Positions 1 to 8,922 are shown, counted from the first letter of the stretch. The stretch: 64,000 nucleotides of DNA from Hymenobacter sp. J193 (GCF_024700075.1 NZ_JAJONE010000003.1:158214-222213), one strand, 5' to 3'. Numbers and translations: made by a program. Notes: generated by a model not told the origin, from the sequence alone.

Positions 1-385
1 ACACCACGCGCATGGTCCGGGGCGCGAGAGCCTGCGTGCGGTAGTACCCCATCGGGGAACTGTCCACGTTGGCTTGGCAGGCCTCGTCGAGCGCGTACAA
101 CGCTTGCTCCAACGTGCCAATGGTGTCGGGCCAGACGCTGCACTCGGCAATTTGTAGGCCCACGGCGTACACCGTTTGCTCGCCGTACCCTGTCTCCAAC
201 TCCCCCAGCAGGTTCAGCCAGCCTTGCAGCGGGTACCACTGCCCGCGCACGGGCTGCGAAGGCAGGCCATACTGTTTCAGCAAGCGCCGGGCATCCTGGG
301 GAATATGAAGCACTCGATGTACCGCTTGCAACGTTTCGCCGTTCACGGTCGCTGCGGGGTCGAAGGCAATGTAAGAGTGAGGCAT
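1..385 (-). CDS. Hypothetical protein, N-terminal 128 residues (runs off window edge)
   Basis: An uninterrupted minus-strand frame opens with ATG at 383-385 (MPHSYIAFDPAATVN) and stays open to base 1, so the C-terminus lies outside the window. Codon use is GC-rich and coding-like. The visible part contains a WLNLLGELETGYGEQT segment followed by VYAVGLQIAE and a predicted helix TLEQALYALDEACQ. This recalls bacterial sensory or V4R-like regulators, but that is only an impression and no function is assigned. The AT-rich stretch just upstream (386 onward) is compatible with its promoter region. Existence of the gene is fairly sure; its family is not. Confidence 0.6.
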   Translation of the reverse strand, partial: MPHSYIAFDPAATVNGETLQAVHRVLHIPQDARRLLKQYGLPSQPVRGQWYPLQGWLNLLGELETGYGEQTVYAVGLQIAECSVWPDTIGTLEQALYALDEACQANVDSSPMGYYRTQALAPRTMRVV

Positions 386-875
386 TGGCCGAGGAAATTT
401 TTAGTAAATATAATACTACCTGCAGTCGGCGGTAATTCACTCCGGGGCTTGATGCATTGCGCAGCCAGCGTGACATTGACTGCTGTAATCCGCTAAACAG
501 ACAACTATTATCCTCGCGCAGGTCGATTTTGACGCTGTAAGAAAAAAAGCCCGATTTTTGAGGCACCCCACCACCACCACCGGAATTTGATTAACTGGCC
601 TTAGCGTTGTTTTCCGTTCTTGCTCTAGTGGAACCCCAATAAATACTCCATAACCAAACATAATACCTACTGTTAACAGCTCCTAGTGTGTAACGAATCA
701 AGAGGGATACAAACGGTATCTGTCCTCCTTTGCGAAAAAGCACTCCCAATTGTGCGACCAATATAATTGGAATTGCTTATATTAAGAGCAGATGGCTTCG
801 AATGCGCCTGTTTCCGGCACAAGGAATCAAACCGTTCTCATCAAGTAGAAAGGTCGGTCTGCTACGGATTGTATA
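386..875. other. AT-richer stretch with no supportable gene
   Basis: Composition drops compared with the flanks. All frames on both strands are short or lack coding character. I see no hairpin terminator, tRNA or clear promoter. It separates the edge gene from a peptidase-like remnant and looks like decayed or intergenic DNA. Confidence 0.4.
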
Positions 876-1536
876 AAGCTCATTTAACAACACCCAGAAA
901 TGCACTGATGACTATAGCGTCGGCAACTGTGTAGCCATTGCTGTCATCAAAGTATCACTGGCCCAGGCTGGCTCGATTGATCAGGTGTTCAGATCGTTCC
1001 GACGAGGTGGTGACAGCATTCGGTGCACGTTTCATGATGGTACAACTGTAGCCATTGGCCCAGCGGAGCGTGACACTGTTAGGAGAAGGGCTGATTTGGA
1101 AGTCCCCAGGGGACAAACCTCGGTTTTTGTGGAAGATGCTGTTACCATGTACACCCTCATTTGCAAACGCATGTTGCGTCTACAGAGTGCTTTGGTCAAT
1201 GATGGCGGAGATTACAAGAAGTGCGTTAAAAACTTCCCGGATGCGGTTCAATATCTTTGTTCTGGCTATCCTACTGAAAGCGGCAATTTGTTAATAGCCT
1301 GGAGCCTACAGGCAATAACTGACTTTAGCACACTAGATACGGTACCCATTGCTATTGTCAGATCTAGTAAGCATGCGGCATTCACTACGATGGGGCAGCA
1401 GGATAGATTTGGCAGGGTGCATCAAATCACCCGAATCATGCAGCGTGGGCGCCCGACGAACCAATGGAATATGCAAGGTGCCAACAGCAGCACACAAAGA
1501 GTTAGGGCCGCCTATACGCTTACCCGTCCGCAATAA
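876..1536 (+). pseudogene. Remnant of a papain-like cysteine-peptidase-type protein
   Basis: The frame is open from just after an in-frame stop near 873 to the stop at 1536, but has no ATG before the conserved segment; only a GTG at 985 could start it. Residues just before that GTG read DDYSVGNCVAIAVIK, which resembles the NC-(V/I)-(S/A)-IA motif around the nucleophilic Cys of papain-like folds. It is followed by DGTTVAIGPAERD and later SSKHAAFTT, a plausible catalytic His. The N-terminus is therefore missing and the gene is probably dead. The family link is an inference from motif order and has not been tested by profile search. Confidence 0.35.
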
Positions 1537-1755
1537 CTTCAACTGATTCACTACCCCTACAAGCTACGACCCATGTCTGGTGGCTAGTCTGGCCAGGATC
1601 TATGTAAGCGGTGCTACTGAGCCGGGCCGTGTCACAGAACGGGCTACTTCTTCCTTTTCGCAGCACTCGTTCTTTCGCTGTTTTGCCCTTCCTCCGCGCG
1701 GCCACATCGCGGGCGCGCTACCGGTACCGGCCAGTGGCCTCGCCCAGAAGGAACT

Positions 1756-1789
1756 GAAAACGCCCTGGCTGGAATGCCAGGGCGTTTTC
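1756..1789 (-). terminator. Rho-independent terminator
   Basis: A perfect 14-bp stem (GAAAACGCCCTGGC and its complement) with a 6-nt loop ends in a run of U on the minus strand. It begins at the last base of the stop codon of the small minus-strand gene ending at 1789, so it ends the cluster 2928-1789. Confidence 0.8.
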
Positions 1790-2008
1790 TATGCTAGTCC
1801 AGCAGTTGGAGGGATGTCAGCCCAGGGCTCCCGGGCCGTCTGCAGCAGCGCCGTCACAGCCACCACGCCGGTGTGGCGCAGCTGATCCGGCCGGCTCACC
1901 AGGTAGCGCAGCGCCATGTAGCGGGCCGTGGGCCAGCATCCCTCCTGTCGGTACTGGCGCAGGGAGTGGGCCAGCAACCAGGGGCGGCTGCTGTCGGTAA
2001 ACGTGCAT
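1789..2008 (-). pseudogene. Small hypothetical gene, one-base frameshift
   Basis: The downstream part of this frame is coding-like (LLAHSLRQYRQEGCWPTARY, then MALRYLVSRPDQLRHTG and AVTALLQTAREPW) and stops exactly at the terminator. The only sensible ATG (2008, MHVYRQQPP) is in another frame. Removing one base from the G4 run at 1981-1984 joins the two. The span of 220 bp equals 73 codons plus one base, which fits a single insertion. The start lies 9 bp after the stop of the preceding 57-residue gene, suggesting one operon. I do not recognise the product. Confidence 0.4.
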
Positions 2009-2017
2009 AACGGCCGG

Positions 2018-2191
2018 CTACAAGTTGAAGGCCGGGTGCGACCAGAAGATCGCATCGTCTATCGAAATGCTGTTAATAGGCCAGGCAGCCACCTCCGTAA
2101 GAAGGGTTGCAACAGCGCCGTTGTACGCTGGCGCGCCAATAAGCCGTTGGAATGCATTAATGCGCAGTTCAAGTCGGGTAGGCTTCTGCAT
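2018..2191 (-). CDS. Small hypothetical protein (57 aa)
   Basis: The ATG at 2191 (MQKPTRLELRINAFQRL) lies 10 bp after the reconstructed stop of the GNAT-like gene at 2202, and the frame ends SIDDAIFWSHPAFNL. The sequence looks globular, with no signal peptide or membrane segment. Tight spacing on both sides supports a three-gene minus-strand operon ending at the terminator at 1756-1789. I know no family for it. A longer upstream start at 2251 would overlap the previous gene and is not preferred. Confidence 0.45.
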   Translation of the reverse strand: MQKPTRLELRINAFQRLIGAPAYNGAVATLLTEVAAWPINSISIDDAIFWSHPAFNL

Positions 2192-2201
2192 CGCTACAAG
2201 C

Positions 2202-2928
2202 TTAGAGGGTACGGTCCTGGCTACGGGCAGCAGCCCATGTGGCCGTTTCAATTCGCTCCCCCAGGTCCTGTACCTCCTGGGTGAGGGTCGCTATGTCAGC
2301 GGTTAGCAGCTCGTCGCCCAGGTGCAGTTCCAGCTTCCGCGCCGATCCGCTGCAGGCGGCTCGCTACGTACGCCAACTCCCGGCGCAGCTGGCCCACTCG
2401 CTCCAGCGTCGGCAGCGTATTGCGGCCCTCGACCCAGGGCAAGTTGCCTGCGTTCGCCGGCCGGTAGCGCAGGGTGAGCGTGTTCTGCTCGGCCTGCTCG
2501 CCCAGCTCCAGCGGCTCGAAGCCGGCGGCGCGGGCAGCCCGGGCGGCCGCTTCGAAAGTAGCTTGTCCGTAATTGCGGCTAATGGTGATGCGTTGCTCAG
2601 TGCGGTCGCCCCGGCCCAGCAGGTGGGGCAGAATCACCTCGCGCAGGGCCTGGCTCATGAGCCCCCGGCCGCGCCGGTGGGGCGGCACATAGGCGTGCAG
2701 GTCGTTTTCTCCGTGGTCGATGACCAGGCCGACGCAACGCTGGGTCCGGTCACGGATCAGGTAGGCATCATAGTTCGGCGTCAGCAAATCGCTCTCGTTG
2801 GGGTGGGGCGCCTGCAGCCAGATGCGGGCCCAGCCGACTGTATCGGTCAAGGGGCGCTCCACCACTATTTCCTGCCCATAGGCGCCATTGGCCCGGTAAA
2901 TGAGCCGGGCCAGGGTTTCATCATTCAT
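2202..2928 (-). pseudogene. GNAT-like N-acetyltransferase with C-terminal extension, frameshifted
   Basis: ATG at 2928 gives MNDETLARLIYRANGAYG. Residues about 75-130 (GLVIDHGENDLHAYVPPHRR, then GRGLMSQALREVILPHLL) have the layout of a GNAT fold: a beta strand, then an R/Q-x-x-G-x-G/A-like acetyl-CoA loop (RRGRG) and a helix. The uninterrupted frame ends near 2300. Skipping one base near 2347 restores a coding frame (ARKLELHLGDELLTADIAT, then LTQEVQDLGERIETATWAAA) to a stop at 2202. The span of 727 bp equals 242 codons plus one base. The tail is probably helical or coiled coil. Substrate unknown; confidence in the GNAT assignment is moderate. Confidence 0.55.
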
Positions 2929-3044
2929 ACGCGTACCCCATAAGACCGAAATTCAGTTGCCGTATTTGTTCGGCGGCAATCCGCTGCCAATTTAGTCAGC
3001 AAAGTAGCGCGTACTTCCTTTTAAAATAGCAGGATCAGGTTTAA

Positions 3045-3081
3045 CGGATTAAACGTTATAGTTCACGGATCAAACGTTATA
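3045..3081. repeat. Two 16-bp direct repeats, 21-bp period
   Basis: CGGATTAAACGTTATA at 3045-3060 recurs with one mismatch at 3066-3081 (CGGATCAAACGTTATA), a spacing of two helical turns. Each contains the small palindrome AACGTT. They lie between the 3' end of the recombinase gene and the start of the GNAT-like gene, so they could be an operator for the latter or arm sites for the recombinase. Confidence 0.5.
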
Positions 3082-3145
3082 CTACAGCACTGTCCTATCC
3101 TGCTTATCAGTCCTTTATAAGAATCTACAACTGGATGCAACGAAG

Positions 3146-4123
3146 CTACAAACCTAAATCATTGACGGCATTGTGTTGGCGCACGTTATCGATGCGGGTA
3201 TAACGCCGGATCATGCCCGTGGTCTTGTGCTTGGTCTGGTTCATAATCTTGGAGTCGTCTGCTCCATTCAGCTTAGAAATAGTCACAAAGGAGGCTCGCA
3301 GGGAGTGGGCGGAATACGCCGCGCCCAGGTAGCGTTGCACCAGCTCGTTTATCCAGACGCCGCTCAAGCGCTTGCGGCCCAAGCGCTGGCCCTTATTGAA
3401 GGAGAGAAACAGCGGGCCGCTATGGCGCTCGTTGGTTTCCAGCACCTGCAGCCAGTCTTTCAGGGCGCGCACGGGGCAGGTCCGCCGGTCGGAAGAATAC
3501 ACCACGGCCTTTTCCTCGGCTTGGCCCTGCTGGTTGGTTTTGCTCTCGCGCAGTGTGATCAGCAGCCCGTCGTCGTCGAAGGTCAGATCCTCCACCAGCA
3601 GCTTCACCAGCTCGTCCCGGCGGAAGGCACCGGCAAAGCCGAGCAGCAGCAGCGCCCGGTCGCGCACGCCATCGGGCCGTTCCTGGGAAATAGCCTGCAC
3701 CACGCGCTTGAAATGGGCCAGGGTAAAGGCCTGGGCCTGCTTGGGCCGCACTTTCTTTTCCAGGGCAATGCCTTTGAGCAGGTCCTTCACCGTCTCGTCG
3801 GCCGCCGGGTTCGGCAGCTTGGCCAGCCGGTGGGCCTTGCTGATGGCGGCCAGGTGTCGCTGCACCGTGGAGACTTTTTTCTCCCGGGCCAGGTGCACCA
3901 GGAAGGCCCCCACGGTAGCCGGCTCCGCCGGCAGGCTTATTCGATCGTAGGCCTGGCACCAGGTTGTGAACCGCTGCCAGTCGCCGGCGTAGGCCCGCTG
4001 GGTGTTCACGGCCCCTTGCTGGCTGCGGATCAGGTAGTCGGCGGCCTCCTGGGTGTACTCGTTGACGCTGCGCGCCGGGCCGACCTGGTGCGCGGCGGCG
4101 GGCTGGGGAAGGTGTGTACGCAT
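3146..4123 (-). CDS. Tyrosine-type site-specific recombinase/integrase
   Basis: The 325-residue protein has an N-terminal SAM-like core-binding domain (about 20-115, with QRAYAGDWQRFTTWC) and a catalytic domain (about 130-320). Catalytic candidates are visible in order: Arg168/169 in AFRRDEL, Lys195 in ESKTN, His273-x-x-Arg276 in HSLRASF, His299 in TKHKTT and Tyr308 in RRYTR. Length and order match XerC/D-like phage-type integrases, which cut and join DNA through a Tyr-phosphate intermediate. It probably acts in integration of the element or in dimer resolution; the target site is not known. Two 16-bp direct repeats lie about 65 bp beyond its stop. No defect seen. Confidence 0.92.
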   Translation of the reverse strand: MRTHLPQPAAAHQVGPARSVNEYTQEAADYLIRSQQGAVNTQRAYAGDWQRFTTWCQAYDRISLPAEPATVGAFLVHLAREKKVSTVQRHLAAISKAHRLAKLPNPAADETVKDLLKGIALEKKVRPKQAQAFTLAHFKRVVQAISQERPDGVRDRALLLLGFAGAFRRDELVKLLVEDLTFDDDGLLITLRESKTNQQGQAEEKAVVYSSDRRTCPVRALKDWLQVLETNERHSGPLFLSFNKGQRLGRKRLSGVWINELVQRYLGAAYSAHSLRASFVTISKLNGADDSKIMNQTKHKTTGMIRRYTRIDNVRQHNAVNDLGL

Positions 4124-4179
4124 TCGGGTGCAGTGCTTACGGGAGCTGCCTGGGCGGTCAGGTAGCTTACCAGATTAGG

Positions 4180-4722
4180 TTAGGTGGTTGTCCACTGGTA
4201 CCCGCGGCGGTACGCCCACAGCACCGTATTCGGCGCAACGTCTTCTGTTAAACGATAACGCGAATAGGTGTAGAGCGCAAACAGGGCCGGCACCACCCAG
4301 ACCAGTACCGGGTGCGTCACGTGGGCAGTATGGACCACGAACAAATGCAGCAGCCAGGCCGGTACAAGACAGGCGACCAGCAGGCAGATGGTAAACGGCA
4401 GCAGCCACCGCCGGCTACCGCGCTGGCGCAGGCCGATGGCCACGCCCTTGACCAGGTAGAGCAGCGCATAGAAGCTGTAGGCCAGCACCCCGATGCAGAG
4501 CAGCCGGGCGAAGCCGAAGCCGGGCCCGAGAAATTCCAGCTCCATCGCCAGGATCAGTCCCAGCACCAGGAAGGGCGCCAGGACCAGCACCTCGACCAGC
4601 AGGCGCAAGCCCAAACCCAGCACGGTGGCCAGGCCCTTGCCGATTGCCTGACCGTTCTGGATGGATTGGCGGATGTTCGGCGCATTGCGGCCGGCTTCGT
4701 AGCCCTCGTCGTAATCAGACAT
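4180..4722 (-). CDS. Hypothetical integral membrane protein
   Basis: This 180-residue protein begins MSDYDEGYEAGRNAPNIRQS, a soluble head, followed by about five hydrophobic segments (around 35-62, 68-92, 105-125, 130-150 and a short last one). The C-terminal tail RYRLTEDVAPNTVLWAYRRG is soluble. It is probably an inner-membrane protein. No catalytic motif was found and I do not recognise the family. It lies 56 bp downstream of the ATG end of the recombinase gene's region, on the same strand, without obvious co-transcription signals. The 270-bp AT-rich gap upstream (4723-4995) may hold its promoter. Confidence 0.65.
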   Translation of the reverse strand: MSDYDEGYEAGRNAPNIRQSIQNGQAIGKGLATVLGLGLRLLVEVLVLAPFLVLGLILAMELEFLGPGFGFARLLCIGVLAYSFYALLYLVKGVAIGLRQRGSRRWLLPFTICLLVACLVPAWLLHLFVVHTAHVTHPVLVWVVPALFALYTYSRYRLTEDVAPNTVLWAYRRGYQWTTT

Positions 4723-4995
4723 AATATTCGGTTAGGGTAAATGGAGCGATACGAAAAGAACGAGTGACCAAGCCAACAAGGTAGACAATTGGTTACGATA
4801 AGTAAATGTTATCATAACTAATGACCGGAAAAAACTACTTTTACCAATTAAACACAATTAATAGTTATAGTGCAGTAATCACCTATATAAGTACAATTTA
4901 TTAGAGAACTCACTGAACCATCTCGGTCTTGGCTACCTAGGCCCCTCCGCGCAAGGGTACTTAACGTAAAATCCTCCCGTTGGGAAGAGTCCACG

Positions 4996-5469
4996 TTAGA
5001 CAAGCCGCACAAACCAGTTTCGGCCGACCCGAGCAACCAGGTTGCGGCAGTCGTTTACTTGCTGCCGGTACTGGGCAGCCCGTTGCTCACCGAGCGCTGT
5101 TGCCGGCTGGATTTGCGCCAACTTAGATTCCACCCAATCCGTTGAGGCAGCCAGCAGGCGCTCCACGTCCAAAGGTGCTACCGCTGTGGGTTCACTGGTG
5201 CGGTACTGGCGAAGGGACGGATAGGCGTGCAGCATTCTGTCCAGGGTAGTGGCGTTTTCCTTTTTGCTTACCCGATAACAGTCCCCGATTGCACGGTCAC
5301 GGAAGCTCAGATACCAAATCCCCCAATAAAGGTCTCTGCAATAGCATTCACTATTTGGGTCTAATACTTCACTATCCAAATCAAAGTCACGAAGCAGCCG
5401 ATAATGTGCCTGCACCAGCTCAGCCAGGGAAGTGCCAGCATAAACAAACTGGCCTTTATGTTCAGACAT
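4996..5469 (-). CDS. Hypothetical cytosolic protein
   Basis: The 157-residue frame starts at ATG 5469 (MSEHKGQFVYAGTSLAELVQ); an ATG nine bases upstream (MHTM) is possible but less natural. It is mostly helical in appearance, with several Tyr/Arg-rich stretches (ECYCRDLYWGIWYLSFRDRA) and no signal peptide. The stop of the next upstream gene on the same strand (5484) is only 14 bp away, so the pair may be co-transcribed. No family recognised. Confidence 0.55.
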   Translation of the reverse strand: MSEHKGQFVYAGTSLAELVQAHYRLLRDFDLDSEVLDPNSECYCRDLYWGIWYLSFRDRAIGDCYRVSKKENATTLDRMLHAYPSLRQYRTSEPTAVAPLDVERLLAASTDWVESKLAQIQPATALGEQRAAQYRQQVNDCRNLVARVGRNWFVRLV

Positions 5470-5483
5470 AGTATGCAAGTGGG

Positions 5484-6414
5484 TTAAGGCGTAGCCACGC
5501 GGTAGCTTAGCGCGAGCTTGAATGCCGGGCCATTATTGATGTGAGGGTTCACCGACGTGGGCTCCTGACCCAGGCCGATGTAGTCGATGGTCGCGGGCCA
5601 CTGGTCGTTCTGCTCGAATACATCGAGGCGGCGGGTCACGGCGTAGGCCGCCGTGGCCCGCAGCGCCCAGTGCGAGCTGAGGTAGGTTTCCGCGAACAGG
5701 CCGTAGTGCCCTTGCTGGTACTGGAAATAGCGGTTGCTCTCCTGCAGGCGGTAGGCCGTGTTGATGCCGTTGAGGTTGAAGCCGACGGCTACCCGCGGCG
5801 AAGCCGCGTAGCTCAGGGTAAAGGTCGTGGGCAAGTCGCCAAAGGCCCGCCAGCGCCGGCCGAGTTGCCAGTCCAGACCGAGCAGCACCACATACTGGGG
5901 GCCATAGAATTGCTGCCGGTATCCCAGGGTAAGGCGGTACGCTCGGCGGGCATTGCGGCGGTAGCCGGCCCGCACCACGCCGCCCCAGGTAAGGTCGGCC
6001 GCGCGCACGTGGCGCAGGTCCGAGTTCAGCGCCGGCAGCGCCAGGGCCGTCAGCTCCAGCTGCGGCGACACGCGGTACCGGTAGCCAACCAAGGGCAACA
6101 GGCCGGTTACGCTGGCCACGGGAAGCCAAGCCAAGGCGTTCCCCGCTGAAGCGCAGGTGCTCCAGACTCAGGCCGACCAACATACTCCGGCTGCTGTCGG
6201 CCGACGCTAGAACCGGCAGTATCAGGTTGGCCCGGTACACGTCGGCACGGAAGGAGCGAGGGGCATCGCCGGCCAGCTGGAGTGGCAACACTTCATAACT
6301 CAGGCCTAGGCCTTCGGCGTAACCTTGCGCCTGGCTTGCCAGGGGCAGCAGGGAGCAAAAGGCGGCGCTCAGGCAACCCGAAAATCGAGATACAGTCATG
6401 GAAAGATTAGACAC
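5484..6414 (-). pseudogene. Outer-membrane beta-barrel protein (DUF6268-like), frameshifted
   Basis: ATG 6414 gives a signal peptide ending about CSLLPLASQAQG, then mature sequence with LVGLSLEHLRFSG. A different frame continues ALAWLPVASVTGLLPLVGY and runs through many alternating amphipathic strands (GYRQQFYGPQYVVLLGLDW, LSSHWALRATAAYAVTRR) to the stop at 5484, ending LALSYRVATP. One extra C in the C4 run at 6141-6144 separates the halves; removing it gives FSGNALAWLPV and a 309-residue protein (931 bp is 310 codons plus one). The strand pattern and final aromatic-rich strand suit an outer-membrane barrel. Function unknown. This may be a consensus error rather than a dead gene. Confidence 0.6.
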
Positions 6415-6533
6415 CTTATTATAAGGAGTAGTGACGGAGGTAACGGCCCATCCCGAGCGTTTGGATTCTGAGCAAAGGTAATGGCAGCCTACCTATCTCC
6501 CAGGCGGGACCAACCCGCCTGGGAAAGCACGCG

Positions 6534-6833
6534 CTAGGACTCGTCGATATAAAAAAGGTGATTCGTACCAGGCAGAAAAGCCCGGCCCGGCCGGGTCTTT
6601 ACCCGAAACAGGTCAATGGCGCCGGCGCCGGCTTTTCGGGCGGCGTGGTAGAACTTCTCGTAGTCCCACCCTGCGGCGGCATCGTGCAGCACCGGGTTGT
6701 GCATGCGCACCTGGCTGTTCATGATGCGAAACGCCTGGCTTTCTTCCCACGCCGTGAGCTGGCGCAGCGGCTCAAATGTGAAGCCACGAAAGCGAAACGG
6801 CAAAGGCTGCTGTACTGGTTGGTTGCTATCCAT
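6534..6833 (-). CDS. Hypothetical protein (99 aa)
   Basis: Starts MDSNQPVQQPLPFRFRGFTF and ends GTNHLFYIDES. It has a basic, aromatic core and WDYEKFYHAARKAG, which looks helical. No membrane segment or known motif. It lies 28 bp downstream of the next gene (stop at 6862) on the same strand and belongs to the series of small minus-strand genes from 8.2 to 6.5 kb, a pattern common in plasmid backbones. I do not recognise it. Confidence 0.5.
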   Translation of the reverse strand: MDSNQPVQQPLPFRFRGFTFEPLRQLTAWEESQAFRIMNSQVRMHNPVLHDAAAGWDYEKFYHAARKAGAGAIDLFRVKTRPGRAFLPGTNHLFYIDES

Positions 6834-6861
6834 ATTTGAGAAATAAGGAAACTGGCCGGCT

Positions 6862-7161
6862 TTAGGCGTTGGGGTTGCGTTGCTTACGGGCCTGCATGAG
6901 GTCCTTCATCATTGCTTCGAGTTCGTTGGTACCGCTGAATAATGCCAGGTGAAAGAACGTGGGCTTCAGCCCATACAGATGCTGCATTTCCTTGAATAGG
7001 GCCTTGGCTTTGCGCGGGCCAGCCTTGAACTGGTGAGCTACATCCTCGGCAGTGATGTACTGCCCGGACGCAATGATGAGCGCGTTCTGGCTCAGACCCG
7101 TAGCCGTTGGCTGCAGGGTGGCAGTCGGGTTTAGCTTCTGGTTTTTTGCACTAGATGGCAT
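6862..7161 (-). CDS. Hypothetical protein, possible DNA-binding
   Basis: This 99-residue protein has a disordered Thr/Asn-rich head, then SGQYITAEDVAHQFKAGPRK followed by AKALFKEMQHLYGL. That helix-turn-helix-like arrangement (ITAEDVAHQFKAGPRKAKALF) resembles small regulators or excisionase-like folds. The tail is basic (ARKQRNPNA). The assignment as DNA-binding is inference from pattern only. It sits in the row of small same-strand backbone genes. Confidence 0.5.
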   Translation of the reverse strand: MPSSAKNQKLNPTATLQPTATGLSQNALIIASGQYITAEDVAHQFKAGPRKAKALFKEMQHLYGLKPTFFHLALFSGTNELEAMMKDLMQARKQRNPNA

Positions 7162-7225
7162 ACTGAACGTGTTGGTTTACTGTTTGTTGGTACATGTAGC
7201 CTGCTGCCTGCTACTTGCGCCATAG

Positions 7226-7837
7226 CTAGTCTTCTGCTTGGGCTACTTCCTCCTGCGGGTATTCCGGTATCCAATCGGTTGGGTCTAATATTCCGCCCAG
7301 TAGTTCCTGCACCCGGGCCTGTCCTTGCTCCTGGCCCAGGTCATCGAAATCAACAATCTCCACCTGCACCCCCGGCCGAGTCGATACCACTTCTGCCGCG
7401 CCCCCGGATACGGCAATCACCACATCGGGCTGCCGGGCCACCAGGTCGAATGCTTCCACGGTTTCACTGCTTACCTCTACGGCCGGGTCACTGGGACGCC
7501 AGAAAATGGGCAGCGGGGAGAAATCAGGTAACCAGTTCGGCTCTATTTCCTCAGTGGCACACTCGCCCAGGGTATCGAGCTTTTCCAGGTAGGGCGTTAC
7601 CAGCTCGCCCAGCAAGTCGGCTACGCTGTCGAGGTGGTCGATGAGAAATGCTGGTGTGCCCTGCGCATCCAGCGTGGCGCTCAGCTGGCGCAGCAACTGC
7701 TGCTGGCGGCGCACCAGGGCCAAATTGTACAGACTGCGGGCCTGAGGAACTAGCGGCGGCATTTGCTTGGCCCAGGCCGGCATGGAGGCTGGCAGGGCGT
7801 TGGGCAGCAGCGTATCGGGATTAAAGGAGAGTTTCAT
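7226..7837 (-). CDS. Hypothetical acidic protein
   Basis: The preferred start is ATG 7837 (MKLSFNPDTLLPNALPASMP); an ATG 33 bases upstream only adds low-complexity residues. The N-terminal half is helical (QQQLLRQLSATLDAQG); the C-terminal half is acidic and ends YPQEEVAQAED. No signal peptide, membrane segment or catalytic motif is visible. Probably a plasmid-backbone protein of unknown role, 203 residues long. Confidence 0.5.
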   Translation of the reverse strand: MKLSFNPDTLLPNALPASMPAWAKQMPPLVPQARSLYNLALVRRQQQLLRQLSATLDAQGTPAFLIDHLDSVADLLGELVTPYLEKLDTLGECATEEIEPNWLPDFSPLPIFWRPSDPAVEVSSETVEAFDLVARQPDVVIAVSGGAAEVVSTRPGVQVEIVDFDDLGQEQGQARVQELLGGILDPTDWIPEYPQEEVAQAED

Positions 7838-7885
7838 GTTCGACGATGTAGTGATGTGTAAGCAAGACAACGGCCCATTGATGGC

Positions 7886-8227
7886 CTAGTGCGCGTCCGG
7901 AAGCTGGTCAAATAACTGCCACCACAGCGCCTTGCGCGCTGCATCTTTCAGGCCCGACTGAAGCAGCTGCTCTACTTCCGTTTCTCGCTTCAACTGGCAG
8001 GCAAACTCGCGGATTTGCTGCTCGTCCTGTTGGTCACGGTAGCCTTTCAGCCACGCCTGCATTAGGGGCAGGCCCTGACCTACGACCAAGCCTTTCATCA
8101 GGGGCCAAAGGTTGGCATCCTGGGCGGGGACTTCCTGCATCCCGCGCTGCTGGGCCTCACGGCCAAAAGCATAAGCGTTCGTTTCGAGTTGCTGAGCAAC
8201 GGGCGGAAGTGAGGTAACTTGAAGCAT
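7886..8227 (-). CDS. Hypothetical helical protein
   Basis: The start chosen is ATG 8227 (MLQVTSLPPVAQQLETNAYA); the frame extends to 8305 but that part is AT-rich and not coding-like. The product is 113 residues, Gln-rich and almost fully helical (GYRDQQDEQQIREFACQLKR), ending FDQLPDAH. No known domain. It lies 48 bp upstream of the next same-strand gene. A terminator at 8384-8408 separates it from the DUF1573 gene. Confidence 0.5.
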   Translation of the reverse strand: MLQVTSLPPVAQQLETNAYAFGREAQQRGMQEVPAQDANLWPLMKGLVVGQGLPLMQAWLKGYRDQQDEQQIREFACQLKRETEVEQLLQSGLKDAARKALWWQLFDQLPDAH

Positions 8228-8383
8228 GAAATTAACGGGCTGGAGGTTTGCGCTGTATATAGCGTGTACGTTCAAACAGCTATTTTTGTTGATATTTAGC
8301 AACAAAAAACCCCTTTATTTTACCCTAATCGCATTTATCATATTTATAAAGCCAACTACAACGTTGCCCTGTGAGCATGAAAA

Positions 8384-8408
8384 AACCTCACAAATAAATT
8401 GTGAGGTT
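8384..8408 (-). terminator. Terminator hairpin downstream of the DUF1573 gene
   Basis: AACCTCACAA pairs perfectly with TTGTGAGGTT across a 5-nt loop. An A-run on the left of the stem gives a U-tract on the minus strand, placing it after the minus-strand gene that ends at 8450. Confidence 0.7.
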
Positions 8409-8449
8409 TCCCATTAATCCTATCTACTCGGATGCTTGCGCAGGATCGC

Positions 8450-8902
8450 TTATTTTCCGGTAGTACTAGCGGCCGGTTCTTCCAGGATTCCGGAAAATGA
8501 AAGCACTAAGGGCCCGGTGGTAGAATTACTCCGCACAACCACCTTGGTGTTCTGCTGACCAATACGACCATCGGTATTGAAACGTACGACCAGCGTGCGG
8601 CTATTGCCCATTTTCAGAGGCTGACGGTTGAACTGGGCAACGGTGCAGCCGCAGCTGCTTTGCACGTCCCGGATAATCACGGGATCAGCGCCCATGTTCT
8701 TCAGCGTGAAACTCGCCTCCACTATGCCGCCACTGGGCCGGGTACCAAAACTGAGGTTATCCTGAGGATAAACCTTCAGGAAAGCGCCTGGCTGGGGGTA
8801 ATTCAAGCCCGATTGCGGGTCCTGTATCTGGGGTTTGCTGGCGACTGGTGTAGCTGCCTGAAAACCAAAGGTGCCGGCGAGAATGAGAAGCAGTGTTTTC
8901 AT
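8450..8902 (-). CDS. DUF1573 domain protein, secreted
   Basis: ATG 8902 gives a signal peptide (MKTLLLILAGTFGFQAATPV) and a 150-residue product. The mature part matches DUF1573: LSFGTRPSGGIVEASFTLKN, then VIIRDVQSSCGCTVAQFN with the family's Cys-Gly-Cys-Thr signature, and TLVVRFNTDGRIGQQNTKVV. DUF1573 proteins have an Ig-like fold and are secreted or periplasmic in Bacteroidota; their role is unknown. An upstream ATG would add residues through the promoter and is rejected. Promoter and an 18-bp palindrome lie immediately upstream (8923-8966) and a terminator follows, so it appears monocistronic. Confidence 0.85.
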   Translation of the reverse strand: MKTLLLILAGTFGFQAATPVASKPQIQDPQSGLNYPQPGAFLKVYPQDNLSFGTRPSGGIVEASFTLKNMGADPVIIRDVQSSCGCTVAQFNRQPLKMGNSRTLVVRFNTDGRIGQQNTKVVVRSNSTTGPLVLSFSGILEEPAASTTGK

Positions 8903-8922
8903 AGGTCGAAATCTGAACGAAG

